A DNA stretch of 64,000 nt from Brevipalpus yothersi. Its lineage: Eukaryota; Arthropoda; Arachnida; Trombidiformes; Tenuipalpidae. The translations under genes and the position numbers were made by a program. Shown one piece after another: positions 13,012 to 23,906 of the stretch. The stretch covers positions 193,389 to 257,388 of the forward strand of contig QZCP01000100.1 in NCBI GenBank assembly GCA_003956705.1, read 5' to 3'. Each line of letters opens with the position of its first letter. Within the stretch, counting starts at the first letter, position 1. Under the pieces are notes generated by a model. It searched no databases. It was not told the DNA's origin and was given only the letters and a program-made list of their open reading frames with translations.

Positions 13012-16000
13012 TATTTTCACTTCTTTTTGCCCACCATGAAAACAAAGGCAAAGGACCTGATAAAAGATGTTCATGAAGGTCAAAATATTTCAAATTGGCT
13101 CTTCGAGAGGTGCGTCTCCCCACTAAACGCATTTAATCACTATTTAACTCTCCCCTCACTTTCAATATACCTACAAGTGATATTCTGATCAATTCAGCAT
13201 GCCCAAATCTATTCTCCTAAACCTCTTGAACACATAGACATCTTATCACCTCATCTACTCAGCCTCAACTGGTTCATGCCAATCGGAAGGCATTTGATTG
13301 TATTCTTTTCATCATTTCCTCTCCTCTCTTTCTTTCTCTCTCTCAAGCCAAAATAACTAGTGCATTGGTTCACCATCTTTTTTCCCTCACTTCTGATCAA
13401 ATCTTCATCTTCCTGCTCTTATTTGATTGTTTTCCCTCTCCAATCTGTTTTCTTCTTTGTTTTCTTTATTCTCTTTCCTTTTTACTCCTCCTTCTGTACT
13501 TCCGAAACTCATATCAAGCTATCAATTGCGTAAGTCTTGTTACTTTCTTAGCAATCCTCTTTGATTGATTATTTTACCATATGACAACGAATATTGAACG
13601 TTTTGATTTCGTTTTCATCTTTTATCCTTCTTTTTCTTTAACCTTCCATCTTTACCAAGCTCACCTGTTTTTGCATTTGAGATTATGTTTATGTTCAATG
13701 TTTTCAGAAATTTTTTTCTCCCTGCATTTACACTTTCTTTCACTCCCTATCCATACACACACACACACTCACTCAAATATCGCCAAGTTATTCTCAAGAA
13801 TCATGCAACATCAGAAGTGTGATTGGATTTAAAATGTGTTACTGAGCATAATATTTTATGTATTCCCACGAAGAAGCCATGCGAATAACTCCGGTCTATA
13901 CAAATTCACTAGAGAGGACTCAATGTGCGAACAAGTCAAGTAGATATGAACCTCTACGATTGCAATCTAGCACTATTCTCTCTTCCCTCTCTCTCCCTCT
14001 TTCTATCCCTACCTTTCCACTCGACTAATCAGAAGTCAGAATTATAATGAATTAGTTTTATGTAAAGTGAGAATCTTTGTAAAAGACAGAAGCATAAATT
14101 TTCTATACCAATATCAGTCAATATTCAACGAGTGGCCATTATTTTGTGCCACAAAAAAAACCAACACAAACACTCACACATATGTAACATGTAAGTGTGA
14201 ATGCATTGAATTCATATATACATATACGTATATATAGATATGCTTGCCTCAATTTTAAAGCCATTCAAAATTAGAAAGAAATGTTGCCTAAAAATCAAAG
14301 GCCAAAATGAGTGATACCTAATTGTGAACTCGATTTAGTGTCAATTTTTTCCTACAATTTTTCCAATGCACATGATGATCCATATCTCTTCACTTTTCAT
14401 TGTGAATCAAGCAAATAAAATGAAAAAAAAATTCTCTTTCAAACTTTATCCACTTTTTGTGTCTATGGTTGATGTAAGTCAACCTTTCCCTTTATTTCGC
14501 TGGACATTCAAGGACTCAAATTTTTTTTGGGTAATTACAACAGGAACATTTCAAGCTAGATCATCAATGTTTACACGTGATAGATGCAAATGATGTTCAA
14601 AAGCCAATGAAAGCTGATAATCGTTCATTTGTGAATTCTTTTCGTGATCATGTGATCATATGTCACTAGCTGCTGAAGCTTGGAGCTCATCTTCATTTCC
14701 TGTTACAAGAATTACATGTACTTTCCATTATTATTGAATCACATTGATTCTCACAGGGCTCAGCAAGATACGGGCTTTTCGAAGGTTGTATCCGAGGAAC
14801 CATTTTGTGTTAGTTAATATGGACAAGGTCAAAATCTATTTACAACCACACATGTGTAATGATATATATATTTGATCCGTTAAATGAATTGATCCGGTCC
14901 TTTGCATCAGGGATCCTCCTTCTATTCATGATCAACTACCCAAATGAGTTCCAGCCACTTTTCGAGGTTGATCAATTGTTGTTAAAAGTTTTACTCTCCC
15001 CAAACGAAGAGAGATATTGATTGATGGAAAATTGATCTCAAATTGTTTACTAACTCAAAGATAATGCAGAAAGAAAAAGTTTTAAGGGAGATAAAAGTAC
15101 TTGAAAATTTTGGAGAGGAAAAGTTGAGAAAACCCAAGCTTCGAACATTGTCCATCATCTTCTCATACTTTGTTCAGTAAACAATGCAATTCACTTATCG
15201 TGAAACCTTTTACTAGCAAGATCTTACAAGTCTGAGGCGTAATATGCATAATATGCATAATATGCATAATAATAGCTCATTAGCTTTATGAAGAAGAAAA
15301 AATTGACTACCTTTGGGATAACTTGCACTTGTTCATTAATTGCATTAATTTGTTGAATGATGGCAGAAAAATCGTTAAATATTTTGATCGATGATGTATG
15401 ATCGAAAGTGTGTCAATTTTATTGCATTGGAAATGGTTTAATATGGTTTCATCAAATTCATTTCCAGTATAAGAGAGGCGATTGACCCGTAAGAGTGAGA
15501 GATGCATCTCTTTTGGGGTGTCCGGAAGTTGATTAAACAACAGATTTTCCCTCCTCTCTTCTCCCCCAATATTCATACATTATTATTTCTCCTCTACGAT
15601 GGAAAAGTCTATTGTTTAGCGAATTATGTGATCCTCACTAGTAACCATGACCACTCGTGGTTATTTTACGATAGTCACAGAACTAAGCGAAACAATTTTG
15701 GTGTATGTGTAAGTGAGCACTTAACTGTATTAAGTGATCCATGAGTACAGAATGATTATCATCGTCATTTTTGGAGGGATTGTGCAATCAATATTGGATG
15801 AAACTTGGATTACTTCTAAGCACGATGGTGATTAAAAATATCTGGTACTACTTTGAAGATCACAAAATTCGATTCAATAAATTTATCTAGCAAATATTCA
15901 ATGTGTATATATGTTCATAATGAACAGAAAAGTTTCATGAGTTATGATTAGTCTTCTTTTTTGTCTGAACAAAATACGCGATTCTCGATTGAAACTCGGT

Positions 16001-16035
16001 GAATATTGTGTTATAATCATCATGTTTTATGTGAA
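13012..16035. other. NDRG 3' flank and NDRG-WDR86 intergenic region
   Basis: About 3 kb with no gene recognised. It contains pyrimidine-rich stretches (about 13310-13500 and 13975-14010), a short CA run near 13756 and a tandem 9-bp repeat at 15241-15270. Open frames such as 13365-13568 are low-complexity translations of pyrimidine-rich DNA. Promoter and 5' UTR of the WD40 gene must lie at the right end; I see no clear TATA box. Confidence 0.6.
15241..15270. repeat. Tandem 9-bp repeat, three copies
   Basis: Three head-to-tail copies of AATATGCAT followed by a partial fourth. Each unit contains the palindrome ATGCAT. Confidence 0.85.
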
Positions 16036-16805
16036 ATGGGTTGTGGTCCGGTGATAGGTGCTAGTAAAGTGCAGATGGATAAAAATTTATTGGAAGAAAT
16101 TCAAGTTTCAACTGGTTCCATCAATGTTATGGACATTAGTGAAGATCGTTCACTACTTTTTTTAGGTGATGATCGTGGAATCGGCTATCTTCTCAGCTCT
16201 TTTTCAACACCAGTGGAAATTCTCGGAAAACTTGTTGGTCACAAGGTAATGTGAATACCACTTGTCATGAGAATTTAGCTAATTGAATTCATGAAAATTT
16301 TCACGAGATCCCCTTTCCAAAATGATCATAAAATATTTCATCATCACCAAATTTGAATTCATCATGTCGATGAAATGATAGGGGAAAGCGATGATAAATT
16401 AGATACTTTCCAGCTTGCCATCATGTTGTTGATCATAAATGAATTTTCACTTTTTACATGTTTTGCTTGACGAGCCATCGAGCTTGCATTCTTTCCATTT
16501 GGATGCACACACACTCACATTCTATTTTTATCTCTCTTGAAATCTCAGGGAATTCCTGTGGACATCCGAGAAGGGTTGAAAATAATTGAAACGGGTTGTC
16601 CAATGTGCGTATGTGCTCCCATGTTTTCATGAGAGAGAAAATTCAGATATTATCATCATGCAGTCAGACCACTTTTCGAAGATCTCATTTCTAGATTGAT
16701 GCGCAATGTTTCTCTAGTTAGTTAGTTAGTTAATGAAAACCCACCGAAACTGGTTGCAACATTCAATTATCTTTCTCTATCTACACTCGAAAATATCATG
16801 ATTAA

Positions 16806-16839
<34 letters not shown>

Positions 16840-19297
16840 GTTACACATACACAGCTTGTTGAAAAACAAATTATTGCGAAACTTTTAATCGATCGACATT
16901 GATTTTGGCTCATAAAAAGACACTCAGCTACCAATTAGATTGGGAGAGATTATGTGTATCATTCAGCTTCTGGAGAGTAGATTAGATTGGGTGGAAATAG
17001 TAGTGGCTGATGAGATGATGGTTTGATTAACCAAAATAGAAATCGAATCATAACAAAAACAGTTGTGCGCCAAAGTTTTGGGTAGAGTTCAATTATCGAA
17101 AAAGATTGCTTATGTAACTGATATTAAGGAGATTGATTTCGAAGCTTGCTTTCTATTACACAGGATAGAATCTGTGCTAGGAGAAGAAAATTAATATTAC
17201 CATGACTAAAAGGATGATGTATGAACTATTGTCATCTGTTTATCGCGAAAAAAACATCTATTACAATCACTATCAATGATGATCTCTCTCCAACATTAAC
17301 TATTTTCGTTCATTCAGGCAGGAATTACATGCTCCACAATATCAGGGCTCTACGTTTACACTGGATCAGTTGATAATAGTATCAGAAAATGGTCCATCGA
17401 AACGATGGAATGCATCTACATTTATCAGGGACATGAGAGCAAAGTGAATCGGTTAATTTTTCGAGGTGATCTTCTGTTCAGTACCTCTTACGATAAAACT
17501 GCCAAAGTTTGGCTGGCTGGAATGACGGACGAAATGGAGGAAGTTGTTACAGCAAACTTATTGAATCCATGTCTTCGAACACTCAAGGTTAGGAAAGGAG
17601 AATTTTCTTCCTCCACAATCATCATCATTTCCAAATTGTGGTTCCAATTTTGATAAGCTTTTCGCTTCTCCTTCTTCCGTTTCTTTTCTATTTATCACAA
17701 TCAGGGCCACACAAAGAGTGTATATCCAGTAGTATTCATTCCATTGGAAATAAATTTCACTAATTCACTGATTAATGAGCGAGATCTAGTGGTTACCGGT
17801 TCAGTTGATTGTACCATTCGAATATGGTCTCTCAAGTATTCGGAATGCTTGAAAGTGTTGACAGATCATTCGGGACCAATATACAATATTATATTGGATC
17901 CCATGAATTCTACACAATTCATATCATCTTCTGGCGATGGACTCATTCTTTGTTGGGATTCAATTACGGGTGAAATAGTGCACACCATGAAAGGCCATCA
18001 AGGACCAGTCATATCGATATATGCTCATAAGCGAATTCTTTTCTCAGGTAGTGCTGATAAGACAGCACGAGCTTGGGTCCTGGAATTTGGACAATGTACA
18101 AGAGTATTCGAAAATGCTGCTGGAGTTGCACAAATTCAGTATTACAATGGAATGGGTAAGTTGTGTGATAAGTTTTCATGCACGAGAGAGGGTAGAAAAA
18201 TTATCTTTCCATGCAAGATGGAAGAATAGTTCACGTCAGACAACCTATGCATCTTTTCATCAGGATAGGTGAGAAGAAGTGAAAATGGCCAATTTAAATG
18301 CACATAAAATGCATCATGAAGTGCCTTAGAATTTTCGTGAAGATAGATGTTGATCGTAGAACAGTGAGAAGTAATCCTCAATTTTTGGGGACTTTTAGAT
18401 TTTCAACTGTAATTTAAAACGATCCAGGCACCATGAATCCACCAATGAACCCCAGCCAGACATCAACAAGTTGTTTATCTCTGTAGATTTTTTTAACCTT
18501 GAAACTATGAATACTGAACAATAAATTAGGAGCTGGGAGAAAAACTAGGTAAGCTTGTGAGACAACGACCATTGCTGTAATCCCGGGAGAAAGGGAAATG
18601 TTGCAAGTTTCGGGGAGAGAGGTTTCGAAAAATAATGGGGATGATCTATACTTAGAGCAGAGAGCGAAACAAACTCTTCCAAATTAGAAAGATTCATATC
18701 ACTTGTTGACAATATCTGACAAAAGTTAATGGAATCTGTTAACTTTCACGAGACTTCATGAACCTTGTTCTTGAAAATTTGTGCTCTTTTTTGCAGTTAG
18801 CGCTGGACTTTCGGATGGTAAAACGAATATTTTCGACTCCAAATCTGGTGTACTCAAAGAGAGCTTTCCTGGAAACTTGGACGTACTCACAGGTTTGAAG
18901 GTCAGCTAATAGTATAAGTAGCCTCACATGTTTAATAAGATCTAACAAATTGTATTTTAAGTAAATGAATTGAACCAAAGAGAATGGTCATGAAGAGACT
19001 ACTACGAATCATGGATGTGGGTTATAATTAAGATGGAAAGGGAAAGACTTTAGAATAGAAAATTCCTTGAATCAGGCTCAATTGAATCTAATCGATTTGA
19101 ATTTGACGTCTTTTCAGTGTGCTGGACGAAGGGTATTCACATGTGGAATCAACGGGAAGCTTTGCGTTTGGGACACAAGCGGAATTCAAGATGATACCAT
19201 TTTCGGCAAGAGAGTAGTCGAAGAGGTGGATGAAGAGGATGACAGTGAAGATGTCAAGACAGCCATACGAGTGGTTGATAAATATTTCAGACACTGA
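16036..19297 (+). CDS. WDR86: WD40-repeat protein, WDR86-like
   Basis: Beta-propeller protein most similar in layout to WDR86, whose role is poorly known. Five exons: 16036-16245, 17318-17587, 17705-18155, 18797-18900 and 19118-19297, giving 404 residues (human WDR86 about 376). The start is the first ATG after an in-frame TGA at 16000. Repeat signatures in order include YTGSVDNSIRKWS, QGHESKVNRLIF then LFSTSYDKTAKVW, VVTGSVDCTIRIWS, FISSSGDGLILCWD, LFSGSADKTARAWV, a degenerate blade ending NIFDSKSG, and TCGINGKLCVWD. The protein begins MGCG, so Gly2 and Cys3 could be lipidated; WDR86 in vertebrates also begins MG. The tail carries an acidic run EEVDEEDDSED. Introns at 16246 (1.07 kb) and 18156 (0.64 kb) hold nothing recognisable apart from a CT tract at 16809-16836. 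Confidence 0.88.
16809..16836. repeat. CT dinucleotide tract
   Basis: About 14 CT units in the first intron of the WD40 gene. Confidence 0.9.
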
Positions 19298-19399
19298 TGA
19301 ACAAGCAACCATCATTCATGCGCCTTTTCCACCTTTTTACCATTTGATAAATTTTTTACAAGCTCGAACATGTCTTGTCTCTTTCGACAGTGACTCATG

Positions 19400-19405
19400 A
19401 ATAAA
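19400..19405 (+). promoter_or_regulatory. Candidate poly(A) signal AATAAA of the WD40 gene
   Basis: Canonical AATAAA 102 bases after the WD40 stop codon. The RpS15 gene ends on the opposite strand at 19692, so the two genes are tail to tail with under 400 bp between stop codons. Confidence 0.55.
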
Positions 19406-19691
19406 GAAGTGAAACTCAGATAGCAATAGTTGACAGTGAACTCAAAAGGTCAAAGTCAATCTCAATCTGAGTAATCACGTGCCCATCTGTTAAAATAATG
19501 GCTGACTAAATTCATCTATCAACTTGTAAGGGAGTAGCACGTGGAGTGATGAGGCCAATTCACAAAGGAAAATGGACGACACATCAACGGAAGAAATTGA
19601 TTGTGAGTGAATGGGACAGGCTTATATCATGACCGGAAAAACTTTATCCAGTAATTCAGATACACATATAAGAATTGATGATATAACATAA

Positions 19692-20623
19692 TTATTTAAG
19701 CGGAATAAACCTAGAAGAGTGAGTGGCTCCAATACCCGGTCTTCCATGTTTAACAGGTTTGTATGTGATAGAAAATTCGCCTAGATAGTGGCCGATCATT
19801 TCAGACTGAAAAGAAGAAAGGGAAAATTAGCATATGACACTGGAAAACATTCATGATGTGAGATGGGTGGTTATCAGAAAAGGCAATCCATCACTAGCAG
19901 AGCTTCTGGTGGAAACCGCGAATGTATCCAAAGTTTTTTCATCATGAGAACCAAAACAACCCTCGTATGCAGATGTGGGTGCTTACCTTAACTTCAACTT
20001 GGTTGAATGTCTTTCCATTATAGATTCCAACCACAGCTCCAACCATCTCAGGTAGGACAAGCATATCTCTGAGATGAGTTTTTACAACTGCGGGCTTCTC
20101 CAACTCATTACATTCCTTCTTGGCTTTTCTAAGCTTCTTGAGAAGAGCTTGATGTTTTCGTTTGAGACCACGGTTCAACCTTCTTCGAGCACGTGCATGG
20201 AAAAGATCTTTCAATTCCATCCTGAAAGATGTCAAGAGATACATTAATAAGATATTGATGAATAGACCAACAAAAAACGTGGCCACAGAGCAAGTGGAGG
20301 AAAACCTACATTTGCATGTCCAACAGTCGGTCCAACTCGACACCCCGGTAAGAGTACTTTTTGAAAGTACGCTTCTTCTTAAGATCAGAAGTTGTTGCAT
20401 CCTGGAGGATAATTAAAAGAGAATGATTGAAATTAACATGGGTTGATTGGTAAAAATAAATCTCAATATAATAATGGAAAAGGAGGATTCAGATCGAAAT
20501 GGAAGACCGTCATTAGTAAACTTCTGGAGGAAACCGCGAATGTTTCTGTAGATTTTTCATCATATGAGATTTAGAATCAAAACTAACTACTCATTAACAC
20601 AACGATGAACTCACCTCTTCCAT
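19692..20623 (-). CDS. RpS15: Small ribosomal subunit protein S15 (uS19)
   Basis: Component of the 40S subunit head. Four exons on the minus strand: 20615-20623 (ATG GAA GAG), 20310-20401, 19987-20221 and 19692-19805, giving 149 residues (human 145). The mature reading runs [78 protein letters not shown], then [20 protein letters not shown] and [11 protein letters not shown]. Spacing between LLDM and the RARRR block matches the insect protein, which supports the exon 2/3 junction (phase 2). The first coding exon holds only three codons. Introns 1 and 3 contain related box C/D snoRNA candidates in the sense strand. A TATAAAAG box lies upstream. Confidence 0.97.
19868..19953 (-). ncRNA. Candidate box C/D snoRNA in RpS15 intron 3
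   Basis: Read on the minus strand: box C ATGATGA (19939-19945), an internal C'-like GTGATGG, and box D CTGA (19874-19877). A 5-bp terminal stem TGGTT/AACCA closes the ends. A segment of about 22 nt beginning ACATTCGCGGTTTCC is nearly identical to that in the candidate in intron 1, which suggests a shared guide. Sense-strand location inside a ribosomal protein intron is typical of animal snoRNA hosts. I could not match the guide to a known rRNA site. Confidence 0.65.
20486..20566 (-). ncRNA. Candidate box C/D snoRNA in RpS15 intron 1 (paralog of the intron 3 copy)
   Basis: Box C ATGATGA (20557-20563), C'-like ATGACGG and box D CTGA (20489-20492), with 75 nt between outer box limits against 72 nt in the sister copy. 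It carries the shared segment ACATTCGCGGTTTCC followed by a one-base difference (TCCAGAAG here, ACCAGAAG there), while flanks are divergent. The terminal stem is weaker than in the other copy. Target unknown. Confidence 0.6.
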
Positions 20624-21043
20624 TTTGATGGTCAAGTTAAATTGAATTGATCAATTGAATTAAACAAAACAAAAGAGACAGTCAAGAGATGTGAAGTCAA
20701 CTCATCAACCGAATGCTACTTTTATACAGGAAACGGAAACTGTCCTCGCCGCTATAATCATGTGACTGTCTTGCGCGCCGAATTCAAATGTTACACGGAT
20801 CAGTGAAAGGTTGCTGCTAATCTTTTACCAAAGTTACGAATACAGCTTGTTCTGGAGGATAGACAATTTGAAATTCGAAATACATGATAATATTTTTTTG
20901 AATAAAGGTATAAATATGAAAGATGGATAAATGTTCTGAGCAAGAATTTTTTCGGATTATTTTCCACTTATAAGGACTATTTCTCTCATGGTTTACGAGT
21001 TATAGGCGGTTAATATTTGAAAGGTTTGAAGGCTCCATCAGCT
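20624..21043. other. RpS15 promoter / 3' flank of the coiled-coil gene
   Basis: Both flanking genes are on the minus strand, so this holds the RpS15 5' UTR and promoter and the 3' UTR of the coiled-coil gene. Besides the TATA box there is a locally GC-rich patch with TTGCGCGCCG near 20772. No clear minus-strand AATAAA was found for the coiled-coil gene. Confidence 0.6.
20719..20726 (-). promoter_or_regulatory. TATA box of RpS15
   Basis: TATAAAAG on the minus strand, 96 bases or more upstream of the RpS15 start codon. Thirty bases downstream is CTTC (20696-20693), a plausible pyrimidine start like the TOP leaders of ribosomal protein mRNAs. The start site is inferred. Confidence 0.5.
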
Positions 21044-22339
21044 TTAGTAGGTCCTGGGTGTTTTTTTGGTGATCACTTTCTCTTTAGAATTTGATCTGCT
21101 TCTGGCCCTCAGTTTCTCCAGTAGATCTTTCTTCTGCTGGAGCGTCTTGTCCAGATCCTCATCATCGCTCTCATCAGGGTTCATGTTGTTGAGCATTTCG
21201 AACATTTCTTTCCTCTTCATAATTTCGGTGATATTCTTCTGGGCTTTCTCCTTCCTCTTTACAAGCTCGGCAGCTTTTGCAATTGCTGCTTCTTTTGCTT
21301 CGAGCAATTTCTCTTTCTCCTCGAGTCTGTCCTTGTTTTCGTTTGCCATATTTTTCAATCTGTCTTCGAAAATTCTCATGTGCTCATCATCTTAAAGAAA
21401 AAATTGAAATTAGTTTCTCAGGAAAAGTTCGTGGAATCTATTGGAGAAGGAGAATCATCAAAGAAAATACTCACAAAGTTTCCTCTTGCTTTCCATCTTT
21501 TCAATGCGCTCAGCATTAGCATTTCTCAGTTCATCACATTTCTGTTGGATATTCCTGAGATCTGCCTCTTTTTCATCCGTCTGGACCAGTTTTTGGCTTA
21601 TTTTCTCTTCAAGAATGGTAACATCTTTCACCATGTCTTCATGAGCTTTAACTTTGAGATATATTTCGCCCAGCTCCGTCTCTATCACACTTTTGATGTA
21701 GAGAAATTTCGATAGAGCATTCATCGCTCCTTCATTAGGATTATCCTTGTGGAAAGCTTGGTTCACTTCAGCGTGCTTGTCTTTCCATTTTGCCAATTCA
21801 TGGAGAACTCTCATCTCTTTCTCCCGGAAGAATTCAATTTCGTCCTCCAACTTTCTGACTTCTCCATTAGCGTAGCCAATTTTTCCCTGGAGAGCTGTGA
21901 CTGTTTCATACACAGCGTCAATTGCCTTAGAATTTCGGCTGAAAAATTCTAATTTCCTTTCAATCCAATCAACAGATTGCCTCTGGACCACCTTCATTTT
22001 GTCCATCATCTTTGAACGAGCTGATTGTGCACGAATTCGCTGGCCATTCAAATGATCTTTTTCCAGAATAAAAATCGATTCAAAAGTCTTTATCGTATAC
22101 ACCTCTTTCAAAATTTCATCCGCCAAATGATAAATATTTTCCCAATCAATTGGCGTTCCTTCAGCTTCCATAAATCTTGCCTTCAAACTGTGTATATCCG
22201 TCATACGATTCATAATCTTTTCCATTTGTTGTCCTGTTGAGACTCTAATTTCTCTCAACTCATCACTTTCATCAATACACTTATTCATTTCCATTCTATC
22301 CGCATTTGAATTCGCTCTCGATGATGAAGGAATCGTCAT
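21044..22339 (-). CDS. Unidentified coiled-coil protein
   Basis: Two exons on the minus strand, 21475-22339 and 21044-21390, joined in phase 1 (GTGAGT donor, TTTCTTTAAG acceptor), give 403 residues. I do not recognise the family. The start is the ATG at 22339, the first in frame after the GTG-led reading. The chain is almost entirely helical and charged. A folded-looking patch (GTPIDWENIYHLADEIL) lies near residue 60-80. Coiled-coil stretches occupy most of the rest, with a highly charged segment (RLEEKEKLLEAKEAAIAKAA, then KRKEKAQK) near residue 310-345, an acidic PDESDDEDLD, and a basic Ser/Arg/Lys tail. There is no signal peptide or membrane segment. It shares a short divergent promoter with Bub3, hinting at cell-cycle expression; kinetochore, spindle or centrosome function is only a guess. 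Confidence 0.82.
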
Positions 22340-22792
22340 CTTGGCCACCACTAATCACACAGTTAACAATCTTGAACCAAACTCCGATCAATAAACTAAA
22401 CAAAATTTGAATCACTAATCAAATCAAATCAAATTTAATCAACTTCAATCTTGATTCTTAACCAAAAAAACTTCAACAGAAAAGTGAAAAGAAAAGCAAA
22501 GAAAAGGAAAAAGAAAAAGAATTTCGAACGTTCTCAACTTTTTCGAAATTCGAAAAATGACGTCACAATAAAGCGCGAAAATATCGTGGCGCCATCTGTT
22601 GAAGAGTGTAATTTTTGAAAAAAAAAATTAATTTTCATTGGCTTGTTCAACGGTCAAAACATTTTTGTTATGTTTGATTGGAAAAAATGAAAAATTAAAA
22701 TTCATTTAAAATTATTGATTGTGTATAATTAATCAAGTGTCATATTGGTAGTAGTGTTGGTGGTGATTGGTGTGTGAGAGATTGCTGCCAGC
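22340..22792. promoter_or_regulatory. Divergent promoter between the coiled-coil gene and Bub3
   Basis: Only 453 bp separate the two start codons. A cluster at 22558-22594 contains TGACGTCA (22558-22565, CRE/ATF palindrome), GCGCGAAA (22573-22580, a full E2F-type site) and TGGCGCCA (22587-22594; the minus strand reads CAGATGGCGCCAC, like the CTCF core). These are the only GC-rich motifs in an AT-rich interval. Motif identity is seen; factor binding is inferred. Confidence 0.6.
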
Positions 22793-23906
22793 ATGACTCT
22801 ATCGGAAAATACATCCGAAATTCGTCTTGAAAATCCGCCAACAGATTGTATTCAATCGGTTAAATATGGACCAACAAATTCTCGATTCTTGATTGCTGCT
22901 TCATGGGATTGTACTGTTCGATTGTATGATACTTATACAAATAAATTGAAAACTGAACACAAGCATGCTAATCCTGTGTTGGATTGTGCTTTCCAGGTGA
23001 GTTGATGGCTTCTGTGTGTATGTTTGTGTGTGTATTTGTATAGCTGATTGTTTTGGGTGTTTGAAAACGTTTGAATGTTCATGTTCTTTTACCATCTCTC
23101 TCTTCTGTCTTTTGTAGGATCAAAATTTTATATGGAGTGGAGGTCTCGATCAGCAGGTGAAAATTTTCGATATTGAACGTGAAACGGAAACATTAGCTGG
23201 ATCTCATACGGGACCAGTCCGGTGTGTTGAGTATGCCAGTGAGATGAATGTTATGCTTACTGGTGGTTGGGATGCATGTGTTAAGATGTGGGATCCTCGA
23301 ACTCCTAATGCACCGGGATCACTTGCTCAACCTGACAAAATTTATACGATGGCTGTTTGTGGTGATAAATTTGTTGTTGGTACTGCCGGTCGACGAGTGT
23401 TGGTGTGGGATCTGAGAAATCTTGCTTACGTTCAACAGAGACGTGAATCATCACTCAAATATCAGACCAGATGTATTCGTTGTTTTCCCAATAAGCAGGG
23501 ATACGTATTGAGCTCAATTGAGGGCCGTGTATCGGTAGAATACTTTGATCCTGATCCGGAAATTCAAAAGAAAAAGTATGCTTTCAAGTGTCATCGGAAG
23601 AAGGATGAAAACACTGGAATCGAAATGATATATCCCGTGAATGCTATTGCTTTTCACAGTGTACACAACACTTTTGTCACCGGAGGAAGTGATGGCTTCG
23701 TGAATCTATGGGATGGATTCAATAAGAAGAGACTCTGCCAATTCCACAAATTTCCAACTAGTATATCATCATTAGCATTTTCACCTGACAATAATTTTTT
23801 AGCTATTGCATCATCGTTTTTGTGTGAAAATGAATCTGTTAAGAATCCACCTCCAGATAACATTTTTATTCGTAAAATAAGTGATGCTGAAGCGAAACCA
23901 AAGTGA
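22793..23906 (+). CDS. Bub3: Mitotic checkpoint protein Bub3
   Basis: Seven-bladed WD40 protein that brings Bub1 and BubR1/Mad3 to phosphorylated Knl1 at kinetochores in the spindle assembly checkpoint. Exons 22793-22996 and 23118-23906 (phase 0) give 330 residues (human 328). Diagnostic blocks: CIQSVKYGPTNSRFLIAASWD, VLDCAF, IWSGGLDQQVKIFD, VGTAGRRVLVWDLRN, VQQRRESSLKYQTRCIR, FPNKQGYVLSSIEGRVSVEY, QKKKYAFKCHRKKDEN, YPVNAIAFH, GGSDGFVNLWDGFNKKRLCQF and the conserved end DAEAKPK. The start codon follows a leader without competing in-frame ATG and is consistent with family length. The intron is 121 bp. Separation from the related Rae1 is clear from the QQRRESSLKYQ block. Confidence 0.98.

Noticed and set aside
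21380..21952. Plus-strand open frames opposite the coiled-coil gene
   Set aside because: They are antisense shadows of the long helical minus-strand exon. The minus-strand reading has the coherent heptad composition and splice sites.
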